DNA of 64,000 nucleotides, from the NCBI GenBank assembly GCA_016490735.1, contig JAEMWC010000378.1, forward strand, positions 353,501 to 417,500, read 5' to 3'. Within the stretch, counting starts at the first letter, position 1, and the number at the start of each line of letters is the position of its first letter. Made by a program: the position numbers and the translations under genes. Origin of the DNA: Pachyseris speciosa. Its lineage: Eukaryota; Cnidaria; Anthozoa; Scleractinia; Pachyseridae. Positions 31,958-41,806 of the stretch are shown here, in pieces. The notes under the pieces are model-generated. The model did not search any database. It worked only from the letters and a program-made list of their open reading frames with translations, and was not told the origin of the DNA.

Positions 31958-31962
31958 TCTAA
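31958..31962 (+). promoter_or_regulatory. TCTAA motif upstream of fibre 1
   Basis: TCTAACAAGATGATATA then ATG at 31975; overlaps the stop of the small acidic gene. Confidence 0.45.
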
Positions 31963-31974
31963 CAAGATGATATA

Positions 31975-34900
31975 ATGGGAGTTTTTTAATGCTCAAATAA
32001 ATCAAGATAAAACAGAAACTGGAACTGGTGAAAGAGGCCCAGCTGGTCCAATTGGTCCCAAAGGTGAAAAAGGTGATAGAGGTCCAAAAGGTAATACAGG
32101 TGCAATTGGTCCACAAGGAGCTACTGGAGCCGTTGGTCCCAAAGGTGATGGATTCAAATTAACACAAGATGGTAATTATGACATTGAAAACAAAAAAATT
32201 AGTAATGTAGCAGACCCAACTTCTAACAAAGATGCTGTTAATATGAGATACGTCAACGATGCTGTTTTATCAATTGAAGGAACACGTGTTAATCCATTTA
32301 AATTTCTTCTTGAAGATATATCAAAAACAACTATTCTTAGAAATGCAAATAATCTGCAATTTGAAGACTATGATAAAAGCCCTTACTCAATAAATAAAAA
32401 ATCATTGTCTTTTGTCATCCCCACTGCTGGTCGTACAACTGTTCTTCGTTTTGATCTGACACAATTGGAAGTTTAAAAGTACACTTTAGTTGTCGAGTTT
32501 TATACTGATGGTAATCCAAATAATGCAACAGTTGATGACGATGTTTTGTCATCAAATTTAATTGAAAGAAAAGATTCGATAAAAAGAGCCTTTCCAAAGA
32601 CTCATCTTGTTGATGGTTATCTCAAGAGAATATTCTTCCTTGAAAAAACAAGTCATGGTTCCACATCAATGGAGTTATTGTTGATTTCACCATATTTATC
32701 AAATAATGCCAAACATCATGTCATAGTTTATGGTGTTTATGGATTTTCTAATATCATTTTATCACATATTCACGACCCAGCTTTTGAAATAGAAGCAGGA
32801 AGAATTGTATTTAATAATGAGGTTAAAATGAGTTTTCATAGAATAGTCAATGTTGCACGCCCTATACTTCCACAAGACTGTGCAACTAAAAAATACGTTG
32901 ATGATGCTGCCACATATCTGGCGTCAAATAAAGCGGATACAGCATATGTCAATTCTAACTTTGTGAAAAAAGATGGAAGCGTTGCGATGACTTCTGATTT
33001 GAATCTTGGAGGTAATAAATTGACTAATGTAGCAGCGCCAACAGCAAACAATGATACAGCCACAAAGGGGTATGTTGATACTGAAATTGCTGGAATTACT
33101 GGCATTGATGTTTCACCATTTCTTAAAAAAGATGGAAGTGTTGCAATGACTGGAGATTTTGACATGGGTGACAATAAAATAACAAATGTTGGATCTCCAA
33201 ACTCTGATAAAGATTCTGCCAACAAAAAGTATGTTGACGACCTTATTTTATCAGCATCTGGTACCCAACGCAACCCATTCGCTTTTCTGTTAAAAGACAA
33301 ATCCAAGTCTTCTGCAGTCAGTGGTGTGGAAAACCTTCAAATTGAGAATTTTGACAGATCACCTTATCACATAAACAAGTCGTCATTGTCTTTTTTCATC
33401 AAACGAAGAGGCAACTTTACATCCAAAATTCGTTTTGATTTGACACCTTTAACAAAAGGACGGTACACATTTGTTACTGAGTTTTACTCACCATCTGACC
33501 CAAGAAGTGCAACAGTCGAAATGTTCCTTCCAACTGTAAATATGCGAGATGCGGGACAGCCGTTTCAAAAAGCTTTCCTCAAAACTCCACACGTTGATGG
33601 TTACATGAAAAAACTTTTCCAGATAGAAAAAACAAGTGGTGGTCAAGCGGCGATTGAGGTGGAACTTTCCAGCACAGCTCCTGCGTCTAACACCAAAACA
33701 CATATCATCGTTTATGGGGCCTATGGCTATCATACCAATTTGCTTACTTTCTCCATGACCCAGCTTATGAAATTGAAAACGGCCATGTTGCGTTTGGTAG
33801 TAATATTGACATGAAATTAAACAAAATCCTCAACCTACAGGATACCCCACAAACCCACAAGATGCTGTCAATAAAAAATATGTTGATGATGAAATTTCTG
33901 CTATTGATCTTTCACCATTTGTTAAAAAAGATGGAAGTGTAGTGATGACTGGAAACTTGGGTATGGGGGGTTTATTATTAGAAACCATGGTATTGGAAAT
34001 AGCGCGGGAGATCTTGTTAACAAATCTTATATTGACGCTAATCTAGCATCTAAAAGCAATATAAATCAAAACTCTTCTTCGAGATGGAACACAAGAAATG
34101 CTTGCTAATTTGGATCTCGCAGGTTTCAAAATGATAGAAGTTGGAACACCAAATGATGACAGAGATGCTGCCAATAAAATTTATGTTGACCAGGCCCCTT
34201 TTCTTAAACTTGTTGGAGGTCAAATGGCTGGTGATATTGACATGGGTGATAACACACTCGCAAACTTAAAAGAAGGAACAAATAAAACTGATGCCGTAAA
34301 TTTAGATCAATTAGAAAAAAGTCATATTTCATCTGCTTCTCATCCAAAGAATGCTTTCAAATATTTGATGAATGATATCGATGAAGTTAGTACTGAATAT
34401 GGCTTGAAAGTCAATGGATATGTCAATTTACCTCGTTCACCGCATTTGATTTCAAAAAAGGTCATTGATATAGACTTGAATAAAGAAGCTAATCATATTT
34501 ACAGAGCTAGAATTGGATTTAATATGTACACAATAAAAGATGGAAAATACACTTTCATTCTTGAATGGCTATTTCCTGATTATGAAGGAATGAGTCTTAG
34601 TAGTGTAACATTCAGTGCAACTGGTGGAATTACAATTCATAAAACTGTAGGGAGAAAATTTGACAACAGAAAAGAAGATCATTCGAGATACTTATTATGG
34701 ATTGAAAAACCATCAGCAAGTTCACCACCTGAATATTTATATTGTACGATTCATATTAATGCTAACCCAACTTATCCAAATAAGTACAAAGTTCATTGTG
34801 TTGCATATGGTATTGATTTTGAAGCTGTAGACATTCCATCAAGTGTTTACGACTTCTCTGAACCTTTCAAAATCGTTAATGAGGAAATACAATTACAAAC

Positions 34901-35564
34901 TGATTTAGATTTGAATGGTTTTGATGTGAAAGAAAATGAAAATTGGTTGTTTGGTGGAGACAATGGTGAATTGACAATGCTGAATAATATTAATATGAAC
35001 AGCTATTTAATAAAAGAGGCTAAACTTGGTGGTGATTTAAATCTGAATGGCTTTAGAATTCATAATAATAGTTTGAATCTATTTCGTTCAAGCGTTACAG
35101 GTGTAATTATGGAAACGGCTTTCGATTTGGGTGGATTTGCTCTTTACAGGCCGAAATTAGGAGGTGATCTAAATTTGAATGGGAATGGAATAATCGGTCA
35201 AATACAATATTTAAATTGCTCTGTCAAAGCCAAACAAGGACATAATAAGAATGCTTTAAAGCCTGTATTGATAAATGGCTCTGATTTTTTAGTCATTCAT
35301 AACAATAACTTTCACATTAAGAATATGTATGTAATACAAGGAACAAAACCCGGAATATTCTACTTCAAGACAAAAGCTGAAGGTGGTAGGCCTTTGCCAT
35401 TACCAGCAACAATTTTTGAATACAGACATTCTTCTATGAGTAGAAACATCACAACGGTCAACGTCAACAAATCATTATCGAGAGGCTATTTAATCATTGC
35501 TTATTCACATCCCAATAGTGGAGAATTTGATACAGCATTCACACTTGAAGTAATTATGAATTAA
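31975..35564 (+). pseudogene. Collagen-headed repeat fibre protein 1, multiply broken
   Basis: Starts MGVF like fibre 2, then a T-run with one extra base (31981-31986). A Gly-X-Y collagen stretch follows (GPAGPIGPKGEKGDRGPKG type, about 16 triplets). The shaft is made of phage-tail-fibre-like units, DGSVAMTGDFDMGDNKITNV and NKKYVDD, recurring at least five times, with knob-like domains between. An in-frame TAA at 32474 interrupts the first knob; frameshifts lie near 33750, 33850, 33975 and 34080. The last 488 codons (34098-35564) are open. Likely host-attachment fibre. The nonsense codon is not a homopolymer error, so decay here is probably real. Confidence 0.8.
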
Positions 35565-35569
35565 TCTAA
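35565..35569 (+). promoter_or_regulatory. TCTAA motif upstream of fibre 2
   Basis: TCTAAAATAATATTAT then ATG at 35581, right after the fibre 1 stop. Confidence 0.45.
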
Positions 35570-35580
35570 AATAATATTAT

Positions 35581-36591
35581 ATGGGAGTTTTTAATTCTCC
35601 ACAAAATCAAGATAATAAAGGTGATAAAGGCGATACTGGTGCAATTGGTCCTAAAGGTGACAAAGGAATTGGTTTTACATTAACACAAGATGGTCACTAT
35701 GATCTTGGAAACAAACATTTGACTAATGTAAAAGCAGGCAATGATTCTGATCATGTTGTAATCAAATCACAAGTTTCAGATATTGTCAGAGATAGTTTTT
35801 TGGATTTATGGGTTTCTGAATTCATCAGATTATACTCTAAATGTACTTATCAAATCGACAGAGCGAATAATAATTTTTTAGATATGAATGCAGACAGAAA
35901 AGTTGAAACATTGTACGATCTCTCGAATGAAGAAAATAATGCAACACAATCAACTTTAAACATAAGACCCACTGTTTGTACCAAGGCTGAGAAACATAAT
36001 GGACGTTATTTTTTGAAGTTTGATGGATCACAGAGAATGATAAGTCAAATCAATTTGAATAATGATGTTGTTAATGTCTTTATTGTTTATAAATTAAATT
36101 CAAATACAGGTGGAAGTCCATGGAAAAATGGTCTTTTTGGTCATGATAATAGAGGTTATGATAAGTTTGTCAGCTATTACAATGGTTCAAATTTAGTTAT
36201 AAGTGGTGTTGATCAATCAAATTGTGTATATTTTGGTTCAGCAGCATCTATACAAAGTTTCAGAAAAATAGCAGATTATTCAGTAAATGATTTGGGTCAA
36301 ATAAATGTTTGGCACTGCTTGTCTGTTCACTGGGATAATTTATCTTCTCCAAAAACAAACACAAGTAAAATCTATTGGAATAAAAAACATATTGGAAGTT
36401 TTACAGCGGCTAGCAGAAGTGGTAGTCGGCAAATGACTTTTGGTGATTTGGATCCTAGCTCCATCGCACCTCTTGACGGTAGTGTTATTTTTTTCTGTGT
36501 GTACTTGGATTCTATATTAGACGAAAAAACAATTTCAGATCATCATCAAATTTTAATCCAACGATATAATATAAATGAACAAAATAATTAG
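35581..36591 (+). CDS. Collagen-headed fibre protein 2 with lectin-like C-terminus
   Basis: 336 residues, intact. MGVFNSPQNQ head, short collagen stretch GDKGDTGAIGPKGDKG, one fibre unit (TLTQDGHYDLGNKHLTNV), then from about residue 130 a jelly-roll/LamG-like domain with KHNGRYFLKFDGSQRM, VNVFIVYKLN, NVWHCLSVHWD and a VIFFCVYLDSILDEKTI end. The head and first unit are paralogous to fibre 1, so the two arose by duplication and then acquired different knobs. Probably binds a cell-surface sugar or protein (inference). Overlaps the next gene by 17 bp. Confidence 0.75.
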   Translation: MGVFNSPQNQDNKGDKGDTGAIGPKGDKGIGFTLTQDGHYDLGNKHLTNVKAGNDSDHVVIKSQVSDIVRDSFLDLWVSEFIRLYSKCTYQIDRANNNFLDMNADRKVETLYDLSNEENNATQSTLNIRPTVCTKAEKHNGRYFLKFDGSQRMISQINLNNDVVNVFIVYKLNSNTGGSPWKNGLFGHDNRGYDKFVSYYNGSNLVISGVDQSNCVYFGSAASIQSFRKIADYSVNDLGQINVWHCLSVHWDNLSSPKTNTSKIYWNKKHIGSFTAASRSGSRQMTFGDLDPSSIAPLDGSVIFFCVYLDSILDEKTISDHHQILIQRYNINEQNN

Positions 36592-37049
36592 ATATGTGAG
36601 ATGGTTTATTCGGGATGCCGAACGGAAAAACCCTGGTGTTGACAAGAGGATTTTGAAATCAGCTTTGGTTTATCAGTTTCTATATCACAAACATTTTAAC
36701 AAGTATGTTGAGGTGAGAGATATCCTTTTGGAGCATGAAGACATTGGATTAATTGGATATGGTGATGGTTGCCTGACACATTTGTTGGAGCATACTCTTG
36801 GATGGATTAATGTGTTGCAAACACATGCAATATTACATGATGCTTTCGGTCGATTCTACGTCAAACATTCACTTGACAGAGGATATTCTTATGCTTTCCC
36901 CGTTTCTTGACAACGAAATTGAACAAATTGTCACCTCTAAGTGGACAATTGTCTGGTTTGTGGTACTGCGTGTTGAACAGAATCGTTATATAAGCATATT
37001 GTATGAAAGACAGAAAGAGCATATTCAACTGGAACCATATTTCAGGTGA
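36575..37049 (+). pseudogene. Unknown Polinton protein with frame breaks
   Basis: The ATG at 36575 opens MNKIIRYVRWFIRDAERKNP, then LLEHEDIGLIGYGDGCLTHL and LQTHAILHDAFGRFYVKHSL; this frame stops at 36910. A segment reading LSGQLSGLWYCVLNR (about 36943-36990) and then YISILYERQKEHIQLEPYFR (to 37049) follows in other frames, so two small indels are suspected. No family recognised. A TCCAA variant of the promoter motif lies about 12 bp upstream. Confidence 0.5.
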
Positions 37050-37487
37050 ATTAACAGAAGATCAGGTAAATGAATTAAAATCCTATTACCGAACATATCA
37101 CAGAAAGTGTTGGGCTCATAAACAGGCTGTTAAACGGTTCAAAAAATGGAAATTACTGGGAATTCCTTGTCCATCATCTTTGCAACTGGGGGTCTCGCCA
37201 CAAGTGTGGCAACAGGTGGTGTTAGTTTGGTAGCCATCAGTACAGCAGCACTTTTGATACAAGGGTGGATGAAGCATAAAAACCTAGATTTGAAAATCCA
37301 GAATTGCACATATGCTTATCAAAGCTATCAACATCTACTCAATTCAATAAAAGACAAGTTGAGAAGTGGTGATTTTGATGCTTCAAGTATACAAATCTCA
37401 ATGAAGAATATCGATGATTATGTGACTGACAATAGTCCAATTATTGATAAGTACCTACAGAAATATGATGAAAAATTCACTGCTTGA
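37003..37487 (+). pseudogene. Two-helix membrane protein, one frameshift
   Basis: ATG at 37003. N-terminal ELTEDQVNELKSYYRTYHRK is conserved in Polinton proteins; after VKRFKK an A-run near 37145 lacks one base, and the rest continues in another frame: SIIFATGGLATSVATGG and VSLVAISTAALLIQGW make a hydrophobic hairpin, followed by YAYQSYQHLLNSIKDKL and a C-terminal IIDKYLQKYDEKF. Suggests a membrane-anchored virion or entry protein. Ends 11 bp inside the convergent zinc-ribbon gene. Confidence 0.6.
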
Positions 37488-38040
37488 TAATACGAATAAT
37501 CTTATCAAATCTCAACAATAGAATCTCAACCCAATATTGATCATAAAATCCAAGCGTCTTTTTTGATCTAGTAACTATTATTTCATCAAATGGAAGATCA
37601 AGCATTAAAAATATTTGCTTAAGCATAAATTTAGTGCTAATCATTCTTTTACGATTCTTATTCACCAAAGGAAGGACAGTGTCTATCTCTTCGAATATTT
37701 TCAATATTTTACCCTTATCTTTTACAGAAATTTGAAATCTATTCTTGCGACATATACCATTTATCACATTTTCAATATGGTACTTCCGGTGATATACAGA
37801 TTTTCGCCGTATTTTACACATATTATTATGAAAGTCAACATACTCCTTACAATAGTCATAACCATGGACGGAACCACAATTTAGACAAACATTTTCACCA
37901 TCATCGTTAAACATTTTCTGATTATCACAGCAAGGTGCTTTCACACTTTTAACAACTTTGACCAATAGCTGATCACAAAAATAACATGACAATTCTCCCA
38001 TATTCTTTAATTCATTGTGGATTACTGAATTACAACTCAT
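37477..38040 (-). CDS. Zinc-ribbon transcription-factor-like protein
   Basis: 187 residues, intact. Cysteine pairs CYFCDQ, APCCDN and VCLNCGSVHGYDYC form one or two zinc ribbons; then SVYHRKYHIENVINGI, MISTKFMLKQIFLMLDLPF and a TLGFYDQYW end. The layout resembles TFIIB-like ribbons and the poxvirus/NCLDV late factor VLTF3 (A2L type), but I can only suggest this. If so, it could drive the TCTAA-class genes. It lacks that motif itself (ACATAATATTATAGA before ATG), as expected for an earlier-expressed regulator. Confidence 0.55.
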   Translation of the reverse strand: MSCNSVIHNELKNMGELSCYFCDQLLVKVVKSVKAPCCDNQKMFNDDGENVCLNCGSVHGYDYCKEYVDFHNNMCKIRRKSVYHRKYHIENVINGICRKNRFQISVKDKGKILKIFEEIDTVLPLVNKNRKRMISTKFMLKQIFLMLDLPFDEIIVTRSKKTLGFYDQYWVEILLLRFDKIIRIIKQ

Positions 38041-38104
38041 TCTATAATATTATGTGATATTTTATTTTTATGTAACCATCGGATGGTTCCACGTGAGAAA
38101 TAAT

Positions 38105-38450
38105 AGCTATAGGCGATGACTCATTCCCTGTTTTCCGAGAATGTCACGCTTGGTGATTTTTCCGAGAATGTCACGCATTTTAATAAACTATAGATGAAGT
38201 GTGCTGACCTTGGTTCCATCAGATTGAACAACTATAGATTCCATCAAATTAAATAACTATATATTCCATCAAATTAAATAACTATATATTCCATCAAATT
38301 AAATAACTATATATTCCATCAAATTAAATAACTATATATTCCATCAAATTAAATAACTATATATTCCAGAATACGAGACCAGAAGGCAGTAGTATAGTGT
38401 TTGGGGAAAACGAAATCAATTGATTTCGTACCCCCAAACACTATACTACT
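38105..38450. repeat. Polinton right terminal inverted repeat
   Basis: 346 bp, reverse complement of 18416-18760 except for one indel and one substitution inside the tandem units. Contains the same six 25-bp units and terminal hairpin. Confidence 0.95.
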
Positions 38451-38456
38451 AGTAAC
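38451..38456. other. Target-site duplication, right
   Basis: AGTAAC, identical to 18410-18415. Confidence 0.75.
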
Positions 38457-38940
38457 AACAGTAACAGTAACAGTAACAGTAACAACAGTAACAGTAACAG
38501 TAACAGTAACAGTAACAACAGTAACAGTAACAGTAACAGTAACAGTAACAACAGTAACAGTAACAGTAACAGTAACAGTAACAACAGTAACAGTAACAGT
38601 AACAGTAACAACAGTAACAGTAACAGTAACAGTAACAACAGTAACAGTAACAGTAACAGTAACAGTAACAACAGTAACAGTAACAGTAACAGTAACAGTA
38701 ACAACAGTAACAGTAACAGTAACAACAGTAGCAGTAACAGTAACAACAGTAACAGTAACAGTAACAGTAACAACAGTAACAGTAACAGTAACAGTAACAA
38801 CAGTAACAGTAAAAGTAACAGTAACAACAGTAACAACAGTAACAGTAACAGTAACAACAGTAACAGTAACAGTAACAGTAACAACAGTAACAGTAACAGT
38901 AACATTAACATTAACAACAGTAACAGTAACAGTAACAGTA
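38451..38940. repeat. (CAGTAA)n array with regular CAA interruptions
   Basis: 490 bp of CAGTAA with an extra CAA after every three to five units, giving a higher-order period of about 21-33 bp. It continues the hexamer repeat seen left of the Polinton but is much longer. Open frames of pure Thr-Val or pure Leu are artefacts. Confidence 0.95.
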
Positions 38941-39473
38941 ACTCTCTACTGCGCCTTACACTCCAAAGGGAGGTATTGGTCTAGTTACAATAAAGGTAAA
39001 TATATTTATTTAGCCAAGCCTAAAAGCGGAGCTCCAAAGGCATTCTTTTTTTACTGGAATTTACATATAGTCTGCTTGTCATATCACCCATCTGACCTCA
39101 CTCAAGCTACAGACGCAATGCTGTAGAAAATAGTATGGAAAGGTGATCTGAGCCTGTGGCACAGCAGATTTGGATCCCCAGCGGATTTGCACCCTCCATT
39201 CCAGATCTGCTTGTGGATCAGATTTGCATCCCTTGTCCAGAACTGCTAGCAGGTTTATCTCGAGTGTGACTTTTCACTTGGCATACATGGAGGGGTGGGC
39301 GTACGGTCGGTCGTGCTGTGACCAAACCAAATTTTCTCGAACAGATGGGTTACCATATTTTCTTAACCATGGTGCTCCGCGCGCGCGCGAAGCTCTGCTA
39401 TGATGTTCACTAGAATAACTTCTAATTTAATTGGTATAAAAGCAAACTGAAACAAAAATCATTAATTATATTT
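38941..39473. other. No recognisable gene
   Basis: Ordinary intron-like sequence; a GC-rich spot GCGCGCGCGCG at 39379-39389. Nothing identified. Confidence 0.45.
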
Positions 39474-39860
39474 TCATTTTAGGATCTCTTTTTTCTTTTG
39501 AAACATTAAAAATGTATATTTACCTACTATTTTAGAAGTGGTCTCATTTTCTAGGCTAAATAAATACCATATCTTATCATCATCATTCAGGTTTTTGAAA
39601 AAAGCATCGTGTTTTGAAACGAGAGCATGGCCCTCATTTCCCATGTCATCGGACCCTGGGCAACACATCAAGAAGTGCGGTTCGTCCTCAATATAGCCTC
39701 TATTGCAGACTAGACATATTCCTTCTTCTACTGGGATTGGTGCTCCTCTATTTTCATATTTCCTAGTTTGTATTCGCAATGTGTGAACCCCCAGACGTAG
39801 TTTTGTAATACTTATTCTATGTCCTGCTGGGTTTCTGATATTCTTGAGATAGTTTTCTAA
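39474..39860 (-). pseudogene. LINE ORF2 C-terminal zinc-knuckle relic
   Basis: Reads RISITKLRLGVHTLRI, then RGAPIPVEEGICLVCNRGYI and EDEPHFLMCCPG, the C-x2-C...H-x4-C ending of many non-LTR retrotransposon ORF2 proteins. The reverse transcriptase core is absent; a short 3' region follows at lower coordinates. Confidence 0.7.
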
Positions 39861-40035
39861 TTGGTAGTCGAATTTGATTTCTTTGTTTGTAAATTTCTAT
39901 CTAGAGCCCACTGAGGTGTTGTTGCGAGTCCTCATCCAATTTCAAATGTAGCATTTTTAAGTTGTTTTTTAATGGAGGAACGAGCATTCTTGATGTGTTG
40001 TTGGCTTGCTATATTGCTTGTAGAGTGTATTCGAA

Positions 40036-40326
40036 AAAAATGACTGCATTTGAATGCCTTCCTTGTTATTTACCATTCGTGGAGTTGATGCGTCTCTTTA
40101 CTCATAAAAAATGCTTTGTAACTATTTTCTCAAATTTTGTTTTTGTTGTTATGATAAGTTGGTCATCGAAGTTTTATTACTTGTATGATTAAACACCGAA
40201 TTGCATGGACTCCACTCTGTGAGAGACATACAGTTTTGAGTATATTGCTATATGGCGTTTGCTTTACAGATTGACAAAAGTTAGGAGAAAGGACTGTGAG
40301 TGAAGACCGTTGAATTAGGGTAGAGC
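40036..40326. repeat. Duplicate of host segment 17767-18000
   Basis: Same block order as at 17767 (GCATTTGAATGCCTTCCTTG through GACAAAAGTTAGG and GAATTAGGGTAGAG). Its FN2 exon lies 390 bp further, separated by a MITE that the left copy lacks. Confidence 0.75.
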
Positions 40327-40328
40327 AG

Positions 40329-40671
40329 GAGCCCATCACCAGGAGTGTACAACTGCCCTATATTCCGGTCACGGCGTTTTCAGAGACCAATTTATTTTTA
40401 GATTGAATTACCCGTAAATATCAGACTCCCACAGGAGTCCCGATGACTAATCACAAGTCGCTGCACTTGCCACAAGTATCTGCACATGCAGAGCCTTTGT
40501 TTTCGCTCATTAAAACTATTGTTTTGTGGCGTTTTCGTTGCCGTTGCCGTCCTCGTTGCCCTTTTTCGCGGGTAAAGATAGTCTAAAAATAGATGGGTCT
40601 GTGAAAATGCCGTGACATAGGCTTAGTATGGGAGTTGTACGCTCCTAGTGATGGTCTCCTGGGTAGAGACT
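40329..40671. mobile_element. MITE with AGGAGCCCATCACC ends
   Basis: Left GGAGCCCATCACCAGGAGTG then TACAACTGCCCTAT pairs with the right-end GTTGTACGCTCCTAGTGATG; the inner arms GTCACGGCGTTTTCAGA and TTTATTTTTAGA also pair with their complements. Non-coding. Inserted in the duplicated host segment at 40.3 kb but not at 18.0 kb. Confidence 0.75.
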
Positions 40672-40713
40672 GTTATAGCTAGACTGCTATAGCATTTGTA
40701 AAAAAAAAAGTAC

Positions 40714-40871
40714 CTTCACACCAGCCCCATTCTTGTCTTGGTCATAGTTATAGGTCGTTCCACACCACTTCTTGGCAGTTCCCGTGCAAGTGTTTTGCTT
40801 GATGACTTTGTACAGAAAAGGAAACTTGCAACACACACCGTCCATTGTCTTGACGCCGGTACACTTTACCC
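40714..40871 (-). pseudogene. FN2 exon with a one-base deletion
   Basis: Acceptor CACTATAG before 40871, donor GTACTT after 40714. Phase-1 frame: VKCTGVKTMDGVCCKFPFLY, then WCGTTYNYDQDK; after DK one base is missing, so the final WGWCEG is out of frame. 158 nt against the expected 159. Nearest relative: exon 18065-18221. Confidence 0.75.
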
Positions 40872-41286
40872 CTATAGTGAAAATGACAACTAACATGATG
40901 TGAGGAGAGAAAGGAAGACATATTGCTAAGTTCAACCCAAATAACGTAAAAGCAACGGCCACCTTATTTCTGTTTACACGCTTCAAGCTTCAAAAATAAT
41001 TTCAATAAGTATCAACGTCACTAAAAAGGACAGATGATGAAACTGGGCAAAAAAATTGATCAAAATCAAATTGGCTGACTTTTGTTAGCGTGTGTTAATT
41101 GAGTCAAAACTATCAACATCGAGGCGGAAATTAGACGGAGATCATTATTATAGCTACATCGGAGGCTGTACAGGTTACTATCTTACTTAGCTTTACTTGT
41201 AAACCGTTACCCCTTTGTTAAGCTCTTAGCTCGCACCAGTCCTACTACACCTCTTTATAACCTGACTAACCCTCGAAGGAACCTAC

Positions 41287-41457
41287 CCTCGGTTGTGCCC
41301 CAGCCCCACTTCTTGTCTTGGTCATAGTTATAGGTCGTTCCACACCACTTCCTGGCAGCTCCAATACATGTGTCTTGTTTGATTTCTTTGTACAGAAAAG
41401 GGAAGCTGCAACACACACCGTCGACGGTCTTAACGCGGCACCCCTTCGTTGTAGTGT
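41287..41457 (-). CDS. FN2 exon
   Basis: Acceptor TTGTCTTAG before 41457, donor GTAGGT after 41287; 171 nt, phase 1 in and out. Reads GCRVKTVDGVCCSFPFLYKE, then IGAARKWCGTTYNYDQDKKW and GWGTTEG. The last canonical Cys of FN2 (WGWC) is Gly here, so one disulphide would be lost; alternatively a base is misread. Frame otherwise clean. Confidence 0.75.
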
Positions 41458-41806
41458 CTAAGACAAGAAATGCAACATGAGGTGAGGATTGAAAACGACT
41501 GAAGTTAAAAAGCTGCAACTTGATAATCTTTCCCCGCCCAAAAGGTAAAGCCTGTCAAATATACTTTTTATAAAGATCGTCAAATTTTTTGCGCGCTGAT
41601 CACCTAATTTTTATTCTCACTAAGAGTGCAGTCAATAAAAGAACGAAGAAAATAAATGAAATGAAACAGCTGAGCTCAGTTTTAAAAATAGGGTTGAAGA
41701 CAATTTCAGTTTCCGCTTCACAATTGCACTAAAGAATTGGCCAATGACTCAAATTGGTCCTAATTCTATTAATTGAGACAAACTGATTGATTCAAAAAGC
41801 CCTTAC

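Larger units (their letters stand above)
18416..38450. mobile_element. Polinton/Maverick, complete, 20,035 bp
   Basis: Bounded by 345/346-bp inverted repeats beginning AGTAGTATAGTG and flanked by AGTAAC duplications. Encodes POLB, integrase with chromodomain, packaging ATPase, adenain-like protease, major and minor capsid proteins, fibres and accessory proteins. Genes from POLB to the coiled-coil protein run on the minus strand, those from the ATPase to the membrane protein on the plus strand, and the last gene on the minus strand. The inverted repeats differ by one indel and one substitution, so insertion or repeat homogenisation was recent. Several genes have indels; see the individual entries. 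Confidence 0.97.

Noticed and set aside
18416..38450. Integrated adenovirus or virophage instead of a Polinton
   Set aside because: Integrase with chromodomain, protein-primed POLB, long inverted repeats and 6-bp duplication together define Polinton/Maverick elements.
38451..38940. Regular repeat resembling a CRISPR array
   Set aside because: Repeat and spacer are the same hexamer; there are no unique spacers and no cas genes, and the DNA is eukaryotic.
38401..39126. Long Thr-Val and poly-Leu open frames
   Set aside because: They are translations of the (CAGTAA)n array and have no gene content.
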